Shown here piece by piece: positions 14,892 through 20,672 of a stretch of DNA of 20,672 nucleotides. The stretch is from NCBI GenBank assembly GCA_002396505.1, contig DGYA01000023.1, forward strand, positions 1 through 20,672. The letters are read 5' to 3'. The translations under genes and the position numbers were made by a program. How positions within the stretch are numbered: the stretch's first letter is position 1; every line of letters starts with the position of its first letter. Under the pieces are notes generated by a model, which worked only from the letters and a program-made list of their open reading frames with translations, made no database searches and was not told the origin of the DNA. Origin of the DNA: Cyanobacteria bacterium UBA5018. GTDB taxonomy: Bacteria; Cyanobacteriota; Cyanobacteriia; PCC-6307; Cyanobiaceae.

Positions 14892-14999
14892 CGCTCGAGG
14901 TTCGGTGGTCGGGGGGTATGATTAAGAAATTGATAAAATTATTCGACCCGACGACCGCTGCATAAGTCCGTATTGACGTCCCGCTGCGCATTGGAATCC

Positions 15000-15082
15000 C
15001 GTTATGTGTTGATATCGCATTATGTGTTGGAACTATATTGTATAATGGAATTATGTTGCATGCTGGAATTTTTATGTGTATT
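15000..15082. repeat. AT-rich degenerate repeat
   Basis: TTATGTGTTG occurs at 15002 and 15020, followed by related TTATGTTGC (15052) and TTATGTGTATTG (15071). TGGAA precedes several units. The spacing is irregular, about 18-30 bp. TATTGTATAAT inside it looks promoter-like, but no gene follows. Confidence 0.45.
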
Positions 15083-15625
15083 GCCGTGGAGTAGCCTGTT
15101 TATTTTGATATGAGACATGGCTGACTATTTCCGGCTGGATATTTGAGCTGGTGCTGAGATCTCCTGGTCTTGTTGCTTGTTAAGGATGCTCTGGGAGGCC
15201 GTGGCTGGGCCGATGGGGTGGCCGTGGATCCCAAGCCTTAAATTCGCTGGATTTGCGGCGGTCCAGGGCTTGCTTGCGCCTGTTTTCGCTGCGATGTTCG
15301 GCCTGTGCCTGCGGGCTTCTAGTTGGTGTAATTTGTGTTTGAAAGTAAATGTTGTTATCTCTTTGGGCGCCGATGCTCAGCAATAGGAGATCGGATTTTC
15401 TCCAGGGCCGAATCAAGATGAGTTGTCTTTTCGTGTTCATAGTGAAAAAAGCATGTTGACTTGACCGCCGCATTGGCTGGCTAATTCCTGGAAAGAGTTT
15501 GCGAAGTTGTGTGGCAAGAGCAGTGATTTGTTTTGGCTGGATTTGGCAAGGATTAGGGATTGATCGCCCTGGATTGGTGTTGAAATAACTGTGCCACCTG
15601 GGGCCCTTTTGAGTTGTGGACTGAA

Positions 15626-15677
15626 TGTCACTTATCTGTCATCTTGCTGACACATGGCTGTCATGCGGATGACAGAT
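15626..15677. promoter_or_regulatory. Cluster of five TGTCA/TGACA half-sites with nested hairpins
   Basis: TGTCA or TGACA occurs at about 15626, 15638, 15648, 15660 and 15670. ATCTGTCAT (15634-15642) is the exact reverse complement of ATGACAGAT (15669-15677), and CTGTCAT/ATGACAG (15658-15664, 15669-15675) form a tight hairpin with a GCGG loop. This may be a multi-site operator or a structured element. No regulator is known. Confidence 0.45.
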
Positions 15678-15855
15678 GGGGCCTGCTCGGGTTGGGGCTG
15701 CTCGCTCGCGCTCGGGGTTGGTGCCCTGTTCCTCCCCTTGGCGTGCAGCATCGGGCCAGTCCGGATAGATTTTTATTCACTCTCTATTCCAGGCCCGTTT
15801 GCACTGGATTCTGGACGCGGATGGCATTAGGCATCGATTAAATGCCGAACTTGTA

Positions 15856-15893
15856 TGCAACATAAGTGCAAGGCTTTGTGCAGCATAAGTGCA
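15856..15893 (+). repeat. Pair of 15-bp direct repeats
   Basis: TGCAACATAAGTGCA (15856-15870) and TGCAGCATAAGTGCA (15879-15893) differ at one base and are 23 bp apart. Each has TGCA at both ends. Function unknown. Confidence 0.6.
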
Positions 15894-16111
15894 GCTGACT
15901 TTGCGGAGTCGGAGCGCTTGAGGCTGTGTTTCGCCCCGCCCCGCCCCGCACTGCGGCAGACTGGTGTCTGCAGCAGGTCGACCCTGCGTTGGGCGAGCTA
16001 GGGGAAACGGGCGCTAGGCAGGCCGCGCCTCCGCCTTCACCAACAGGGCCGCCTAAAAGTCTGTCCGCATAGCTCTTGTCGGGGCTGTCAGCATTGGCTT
16101 TGCTTAGCGGG

Positions 16112-16554
16112 TCTCACCGCTCCGAATGCCCCACCCCCGTTTCGCTACCGCCTTGGGGTGCGTTACCCGCAGTGGTACCAGCTGCTGCTGGCTGTACTGG
16201 GGATCTACTGCTTCTCTTCGAGAAGGCTTCGCCCACGCAGAAGGCTGACGCCTAGAGCGGCTGCCGCAGCTCCCGTGATCTGGAGGCCTTTGCCCGCCGG
16301 CACCGGGAAGCGCTTAACCAGGAGCTGGGGCTGGAGTTCAAGCGCTGGCCGGCGGATGCCAGCTTTCTCTACCTGTTTAACAGGGCCCACCTGCAGGAAT
16401 ACTGCTTCGCAGAAGCCGGGGGATACCCGGCGGCCAGCTGCTCCAGGCCTGGATGATCAGCCAGATCCCAGGCGGGGCTGAGGGCCTGGACGAGCTGGTG
16501 GGTGACGGAAAGACGCTGCGGGGCTCTGCTGTTGAGCAGGATGACAGCAGCTGA
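16112..16554 (+). pseudogene. ISAs1-family transposase remnant (N-terminal part)
   Basis: Three successive frames read like the start of an ISAs1-type DDE transposase: 'VRYPQWYQLLLAVLGIYC', then 'SSRDLEAFARRHREALNQ' with 'FKRWPADASFLYLFNRAHLQ', then 'LLQAWMISQIPGGAEGLDEL' and 'GDGKTLRGSAVE', stopping at 16552. The frames are separated by a 47-bp insert (16212-16258) and extra palindromic sequence at about 16396-16435. The catalytic core beyond the first Asp is missing. CAGGGCCGCC at 16044 could be part of the left terminal repeat. It abuts the malic enzyme stop tail to tail. Not functional. Confidence 0.8.
16212..16258. mobile_element. 47-bp palindromic small insert inside the ISAs1 remnant
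   Basis: Removing 16212-16258 joins 'GIYC' in frame to 'GCRSSRDLEAF', giving continuous transposase, so these 47 bp look inserted. They start with a hairpin (CTTCTC-TTC-GAGAAG, 16211-16225) followed by GCTTCGCCCACGCAGAAGGC. This resembles the small dispersed repeats known from filamentous cyanobacteria, judged from memory. It has no coding capacity, so it would need help to move. Confidence 0.55.
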
Positions 16555-16567
16555 CTGCCCGACGCCC

Positions 16568-18310
16568 CTAGGGAGCCCCTCCTATCTCCCCTGCATAGAC
16601 GGTTTCCCCTGCATAGACGGGTGCCCAGCGGGCCCGTTGCAACAGCAAGGGCACCTGCTGCTCCAGCACCCCGGCGGGTGCCAGGCCTTCCCGGATGCCG
16701 GCGATGGCCACCGCCTCGGCCACAGCGGCTCCCACCGCGGCCGCATCGGTGAGGGCTGGCATCAGGGGGGCATAGGGGTCGCGGCTGGCTGGAATCCACT
16801 GGCTCAGCGCCTCCAGGCCCGCATCGATCATCCCGTCGCTGATGGCCCGCAGCCCCAGGGCCACCGTCGCGAAACCGAGGCCAGGAAAAACAAAGCAGTT
16901 GTTGCACTGGCCGATCAGCCGCTCCCCCTCCGGCCTTTGCACCGGGTCAAATGGACTGCCGGTGGCCACCAGGCAGCGGCCCTCGGTCCAGGCCAGCAGG
17001 TCGGCCGGCGTGGCTTCCGCCAATTTGGTGGGGTTGGAGAGAGGCAGGATCACCGGGTTGCGGCAGTGACGCGCCATCTCCTCCACCACCGGCCGGCTGA
17101 AGGCCCCCGCCACGGTGGAGGTGCCGATCAATACCGTGGGTCGCACCCGCTGCACCACGGTGGCTAGATCGATGCTGCCGTGGGCGTCGCGCTGCCAGTG
17201 CCGCACCTCGGCCGGATCGCGGGCCAGGGGTGCGGCAGCCGGGCTGAGTTCAGCCATGTCGCGCAGCAACAAACCCGGCCGATCAATTGCCCAGATGCGC
17301 CCGCGAGCTTGCCTGTCACTGAGGCCGGAGCGCCGCAGCAGGCGCACCAAACCCTCGGCGATGCCGCATCCGGCCGTGCCGGCACCGAACACCACGATGC
17401 GCTGATCGGCAAGGCGTTGCCCCAGTCCGCGGCAGGCGGCCAGCACGGCGGCGCTGGCGACGCCGCTGGTGCCCTGGATGTCGTCGTTGAAGCTGGGCAG
17501 CTGCCAGCGGTGACGGTCCAGCAGCAAGCGGGCGTGGCTGTTGCCGAAGTCTTCCCAGTGCAGACAGGCACCAGCACATTCCAGCTGCACAGCCTCAACA
17601 AATTCATCGACAAACGCCAGGTAGGCATCCCCCTCCAGTCGCGGCTGCCGCAGGCCCGGATAGAGGGGATCGGCCAGCAGGCTGGGGTTATTGGTGCCCA
17701 CATCGAGCACCACCGGCAGCACCCGCTCGGGATTGAGTCCGGCGCAGAGGGTATAGACGGCCAACTTGCCCTGGCAGATGTGGAGGCCTCCCACCCCTTG
17801 ATCGCCAATGCCGAGGATCGCTTCTGAATCGGTAACCAACACCAGGTCGATCGGGCCCCTGATGCCATTGCGCAATACCTGGCGCAGCCGGCCGCCCTGG
17901 TTTGCACTGAGAAAGGTGCCCTCCATAGGCGTGCGGTAGCTGCTGCTGAAGCCCTGGATCACCGCGCCCACTGTTGGCGTGTAGACGATCGGCAACACCG
18001 CTTCTGTGTAATCGGCCAGGAAACGGTGAAACAACACCAAGTTGCTACGCCGCAACCCGTCGACAAAGCTGTAGCGCGCCAGATTGCCCTTGAGATCGCA
18101 GAACACCTGCCAGCTGCGCTGCACCTGGAGCTCCAAGCTCTCCACCTGGGCAGGCAGCAGCCCGTCAAGATCCAAGGCGAGCCGTTCAGCCGCCGAGAAG
18201 GCGGTGCCTTTATTTAGGCCTGGGTCTCGCAGCAGATCCAGACCGCGCTTGCTGGTGAGCCTTGGGTATGGGACCGATGCGGACGCTGTGATTGATGCCG
18301 GCTGGTGCAT
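16568..18310 (-). CDS. NAD(P)-dependent malic enzyme (malate oxidoreductase, decarboxylating)
   Basis: The protein has 580 residues from the ATG at 18310. The frame is open to 18427, but the extra 39 residues look non-coding. Family motifs are 'YTPTVGAVIQGFSSSYRTP' (from residue 110), 'VTDSEAILGIGDQGVGG' (near 160), Lys182 in 'QGKLAVYTLCAG', metal-binding 'WEDFGNSHA' (Glu-Asp near 253) and 'FNDDIQGTSGVASAA' (near 274), and dinucleotide-binding 'VVFGAGTAGCGIAEG' (near 306). It converts malate to pyruvate and CO2. Cofactor preference cannot be decided here. The C-terminus carries a small 18-bp duplication (16587-16602 and 16605-16620) giving repeated 'VYAGE'. No operon partner is present; an ISAs1 remnant lies directly downstream. 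Confidence 0.95.
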   Translation of the reverse strand: MHQPASITASASVPYPRLTSKRGLDLLRDPGLNKGTAFSAAERLALDLDGLLPAQVESLELQVQRSWQVFCDLKGNLARYSFVDGLRRSNLVLFHRFLADYTEAVLPIVYTPTVGAVIQGFSSSYRTPMEGTFLSANQGGRLRQVLRNGIRGPIDLVLVTDSEAILGIGDQGVGGLHICQGKLAVYTLCAGLNPERVLPVVLDVGTNNPSLLADPLYPGLRQPRLEGDAYLAFVDEFVEAVQLECAGACLHWEDFGNSHARLLLDRHRWQLPSFNDDIQGTSGVASAAVLAACRGLGQRLADQRIVVFGAGTAGCGIAEGLVRLLRRSGLSDRQARGRIWAIDRPGLLLRDMAELSPAAAPLARDPAEVRHWQRDAHGSIDLATVVQRVRPTVLIGTSTVAGAFSRPVVEEMARHCRNPVILPLSNPTKLAEATPADLLAWTEGRCLVATGSPFDPVQRPEGERLIGQCNNCFVFPGLGFATVALGLRAISDGMIDAGLEALSQWIPASRDPYAPLMPALTDAAAVGAAVAEAVAIAGIREGLAPAGVLEQQVPLLLQRARWAPVYAGETVYAGEIGGAP

Positions 18311-18441
18311 GGAGTTGGCCCAATTCCGGCTTGCTGAGGTCACTGAAGCTGAGCGCCGGCAATGGCAATGGTATTTATCACTACAAAAATGCCAGCGAAA
18401 CACTCCAGATTGGTTCTGTATTATCAATTATGCATTGGGGA

Positions 18442-18641
18442 TGCTCTGAACGGCGGCCATTTTGTCGCCCCAGCCAGCTGAAGAGCCATTGCGGCATCAC
18501 GGCTACATTGGTTTGGCTCGGTTTTTCAGGGCTTCCTTAGGAATACTCCGAACCAAAGCCATTTTACCCCCAGCCAACTGACGAGCCATTACGACATCAT
18601 TGCTCCATAGGCTGTGGCTCAGGTTTTCAAGGCTGCATTAG
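18442..18641. repeat. Two diverged tandem repeats of about 98 bp
   Basis: 18442-18540 and 18544-18641 align along their whole length: matching GCCATTTT, CCAGCC, GAGCCATT, CATCA, GGCTC, GTTTTTCAGGGCTTC/GGTTTTCAAGGCTGC and TTAG. Identity is about 70-75%. They fill the gap upstream of the malic enzyme gene. On the minus strand a 28-codon ORF (18503-18589) spans the boundary, but its reality is doubtful. Confidence 0.75.
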
Positions 18642-18680
18642 TTTTGCTCGCAAAAATTTCATTCTCTTATTGAAGAATTT

Positions 18681-18775
18681 GTTGATAAATTTGCTCAAGA
18701 ATATACCGGTTAACTCGTTGATAAATTTGCCGAAGATTTTGTTGGTTAATTCACTGAAGATTTTGCTGATGAAAC
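18681..18775. repeat. AT-rich 36-bp tandem repeats
   Basis: Units 18681-18716 and 18717-18752 share 28 of 36 bases and both begin GTTGATAAATTTGC; a partial third unit follows. Read on the plus strand they give acidic/aromatic peptides ('VDKFAEDFVG', 'FTEDFADE') broken by stops, so they may derive from a coding repeat. The AT content contrasts with the flanking genes. No promoter for the downstream NADH dehydrogenase is evident in them. Confidence 0.7.
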
Positions 18776-18880
18776 AGCCCCCTCAAATTCGGCTGGCAAC
18801 CGGATGTAGGAATGGTGGGAATGGTTACCTGGCGCCGCCCAGATGACCCATAGCTTTGACAAAAGGGCGGTAGCCAGGCC

Positions 18881-20251
18881 ATGGAACGCTTTTTTCTGGA
18901 GCTGGATCCGCCCGAGGCGGCGATGCGGAGCTGGCCCCACGTGGTGGTGGTGGGGGGTGGCTTCGCGGGCCTGAAGGTTTGCCATGGCCTCGCCCGCCAG
19001 CCGGTGCGCGTCACCCTGATCGACAAGCGCAACTTCAACCTGTTCCAGCCGCTGCTGTATCAGGTGGCCTCGGGGTTGGTGTCCGAGGCCGACGTGGCCT
19101 CTCCCCTGCGCCAGATGGTGGGCGATGCGCCCAATATCCAAATCCTGCTTGGTGAGGTGGTGGATATCGATCCAGCGGCGCGACAGGTGCTGTTCAACGG
19201 TCAGCATTACAGCTACGACCAGCTGATCCTGGCCACCGGCTCGGGAAGCACCTATTTCGGCCGTGAGGAATGGCGGCCCCTGGCGCCTCCGATGAAGATT
19301 CTCGAACACGCCGATGAAATCCGCCGGCGGCTCCTGATGGCCCTGGAGGAAGCCGAACAAACCACCGATCCCCAGCAGCGCGCCTTTCTACAGACCGTGG
19401 TGGTGGTGGGCGCCGGCCCAGCCGGCTGCGAGCTGGCCGGCTCGTTGATCGAGTTGATGGACCGCGCCGTACGGCGGGATTTCAAACAGCTGCGACGGCA
19501 CGATTGTCGCGTGGTGCTGGTGGACCCGGTGGATCGGGTGTTGCCCACCATGGCAGTGCCGCTCTCCGCCGCCGCCGCCGGCCACCTGGAGGCTGCAGGA
19601 GTGGAGCTGCGGCTGGGCACCAAGGTGGAATCCATCTTCCCCGGGCGGGTGTGCCTGGTGGGTGCAGATGGGGCACAGCAGCTGGAGGCGGCCACCATCT
19701 GCTGGACCGCTGGGGTGCGCGCCTCACGCTTGGGGGGGCTGCTAAGCGAGCGCACCGGTTGCTCCGTTGACCGGGGTGGTCGGCTGGTGGTGAAAGCAGA
19801 CTTCTCGATCCCCGATCACCCGGAAATCCGCGCGGTGGGCGATCTCTGCAGCTATGGCCACACCGGCGATGCCAAGCCGCTGCCCGGTATGGCTGGCCCG
19901 GCGGTGCAGGCCGGTGGCTGGGTTGCCCTTGACATCCTGGCCCGCCTGCGCGGCGAAACGATCGCCCCCTTCCGCTGGCAGGACCTCGGCAGCATGGCGG
20001 TGATCGGTCCCTGGTATGCCGTGGCCGACCTGCGGGGCCTGCACCTCACCGGCCTGGCCGGCTGGGTGGTGTGGGCGCTGGCCCACCTGGCCTTCATTCC
20101 CGACACCGAAAACCGCATCGCCCTGTTCAGCAAATGGATGTGGCAGATCGCCACCCGCCAGCGCACCGCCCTGCTGATCACCGGCCGGCCAGATCAACAC
20201 CTCGGCGTGGATGTAGGACTTTTCCGAGCCGAGCGTCCTGGGCTGCTCTAG
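18881..20251 (+). CDS. Type II NADH dehydrogenase (NDH-2, FAD-dependent NADH:quinone oxidoreductase)
   Basis: This 456-residue protein has two Rossmann motifs, 'VVVVGGGFAGLKVCHGLA' (about 21-38, FAD) and 'VVVVGAGPAGCELAGSLIEL' (about 173-192, NAD(P)H). 'LFQPLLYQVASGLVSEADVASP' (from residue 54) and 'LATGSGSTYFG' are typical of NDH-2. The C-terminal part ('AVGDLCSY', 'PGMAGPAVQAGGWVA', 'GWVVWALAHLAFI') includes the hydrophobic helix thought to anchor the enzyme at the membrane. It passes electrons from NAD(P)H to quinone without pumping protons. Which cyanobacterial paralogue (ndbA, ndbB or ndbC) this is cannot be decided, so no symbol is given. The start at 18881 is uncertain: a second ATG at 18923 lies closer to the first Rossmann strand. 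Confidence 0.93.
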   Translation: MERFFLELDPPEAAMRSWPHVVVVGGGFAGLKVCHGLARQPVRVTLIDKRNFNLFQPLLYQVASGLVSEADVASPLRQMVGDAPNIQILLGEVVDIDPAARQVLFNGQHYSYDQLILATGSGSTYFGREEWRPLAPPMKILEHADEIRRRLLMALEEAEQTTDPQQRAFLQTVVVVGAGPAGCELAGSLIELMDRAVRRDFKQLRRHDCRVVLVDPVDRVLPTMAVPLSAAAAGHLEAAGVELRLGTKVESIFPGRVCLVGADGAQQLEAATICWTAGVRASRLGGLLSERTGCSVDRGGRLVVKADFSIPDHPEIRAVGDLCSYGHTGDAKPLPGMAGPAVQAGGWVALDILARLRGETIAPFRWQDLGSMAVIGPWYAVADLRGLHLTGLAGWVVWALAHLAFIPDTENRIALFSKWMWQIATRQRTALLITGRPDQHLGVDVGLFRAERPGLL

Positions 20252-20279
20252 CTACACCAGCAGGCACAGGCCCCATCGC

Positions 20280-20538
20280 TCAGCAGCAAGTCCCTTCCGG
20301 GGTGAAACTGCCGCCATTTGTGGACGTGGCGCTGTGGAAGGGGATTGTGCTGCCGCAGCCCTCGAGCAGGCCGAAATGGTTTTCGTGATCAACGATGAAG
20401 GTGAAGTGGGGAGCGAAACGCGTTTGCTGCAGCATGCGAAAGGTATTGACGCAGACCGGAAACACCTTGCCGGTTTCAATCGCGTGGTGGCTGTCTAGAT
20501 CGAAGCGGTGCGGCTGCTGGGGGATGCTGCCCCGGTAG
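20280..20538 (-). pseudogene. C-terminal fragment of a SAM-dependent methyltransferase-like gene, truncated by IS605 copy 2
   Basis: The minus-strand frame reads 'YRGSIPQQPHRFDLDSHHAI', 'ETGKVFPVCVNTFRMLQQTR' and 'FAPHFTFIVDHENHFGLLEG', then stops at 20280. This resembles the C-terminus of ArsM-like/type 11 methyltransferases in cyanobacteria, judged from memory. Upstream the frame runs straight into the IS605 right end at 20539, so the methyltransferase core is missing. An in-frame ATG inside the element (20588) could allow a short chimeric product. Confidence 0.6.
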
Positions 20539-20672
20539 TTGACTTCCTCACCGGCCTGAAGGCCGGAGATTCCTTCTACGCTGTCCATGGGGATGCCTCA
20601 GCGATCGGGTGGGTTGGCGCTTCATAGCCTGCTGCCACCGCAAGGGAGGACTTATGCGCGGCTCCACGCCCG
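20539..20672 (-). mobile_element. IS200/IS605-type element, copy 2, right end (continues beyond window)
   Basis: From TTGACTTCCTC onward it matches copy 1 (10679 on) through the tnpB 3' end to the window edge, with a different but base-paired hairpin (CCGGCC-TTCA-GGCCGG). Same orientation as copy 1, 9.86 kb away. Confidence 0.85.
20576..20672 (-). CDS. tnpB: TnpB of IS605 copy 2, C-terminal 31 codons only
   Basis: The frame 'GRGAAHKSSLAVAAGYEAPT' then 'HPIAEASPWTA' and TAG (20578-20576) aligns with the C-terminus of the first TnpB ('APTHPIAEASPCPA') with a few substitutions and no frameshift. The rest lies right of the window, so integrity cannot be judged. Confidence 0.8.
   Translation of the reverse strand, partial: GRGAAHKSSLAVAAGYEAPTHPIAEASPWTA

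Larger units (their letters stand above)
14892..16042. other. Gene-poor 1.1-kb spacer
   Basis: Only short frames are present and none is recognised. It contains an AT-rich degenerate repeat (15000-15082), a cluster of TGTCA half-sites (15626-15677) and a pair of 15-bp direct repeats (15856-15893). Base composition varies from AT-rich at the left to GC-rich near 15930-16040, suggesting patchwork accessory DNA. Confidence 0.6.

Noticed and set aside
15180..15473. 97-codon minus-strand ORF in the spacer
   Set aside because: Composition is not gene-like, there is no ribosome-binding site and no recognisable motif.
18503..18589. 28-codon minus-strand ORF spanning the 98-bp repeats
   Set aside because: It exists in only one repeat junction and has stops or shifts in the equivalent part of the other unit.

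Overview
The window looks like chromosomal DNA of a GC-rich picocyanobacterium (Cyanobium/Synechococcus-like). The evidence is an intact psaE (photosystem I subunit IV), several HIP1 palindromes GCGATCGC (5902, 5959, 7675, 7916), a fused mtnBC, a cyanobacterial-type malic enzyme and a type II NADH dehydrogenase. It mixes ordinary core genes with decayed accessory DNA and has unusually many short tandem repeats.

Layout. 1-2290 is a graveyard of phage-defence genes. It holds the C-terminal remnant of a DUF1156 adenine-methylase (210-630), an apparently intact vapBC toxin-antitoxin pair on the minus strand (742-1373), and a deleted, frameshifted PglZ type B (BREX-like) gene (1601-2290). The last is cut off where it meets a truncated NTF2-like gene. 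2264-5614 is a minus-strand core cluster: psaE, then mutM, mtnBC and the NTF2-like gene. A compound trinucleotide microsatellite, (AAT)4(CAG)13(TAG)10 on the plus strand, lies between psaE and mutM. 5787-8622 carries two plus-strand genes: a 345-residue hypothetical protein divergent from psaE, and a RecQ-type helicase with an expanded 18-bp repeat. A four-LysM secreted protein (8700-10640) converges on recQ.

10679-12373 is an IS200/IS605-type element with divergent tnpB and tnpA. tnpA is clearly dead. tnpB is open, but its arginine/lysine-rich segment is read out of frame between two compensating indels. The right end of a second copy in the same orientation begins at 20539 and has truncated a SAM-methyltransferase-like gene. 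Between the copies lie a class-3-like aldehyde dehydrogenase, a small HTH regulator, a 1.1-kb gene-poor spacer, an ISAs1-type transposase remnant interrupted by a 47-bp palindromic insert, an NAD(P)-malic enzyme, a repeat-filled spacer and a type II NADH dehydrogenase.

The core genes serve photosystem I, oxidised-base repair, methionine salvage, respiration and central carbon metabolism. The least explained signals are a 22-bp motif dispersed in three places, two of them at gene breakpoints; the CAG/TAG array; the 47-bp insert; and the double frameshift in tnpB. Family names come from recall of conserved motifs. No database search was run.
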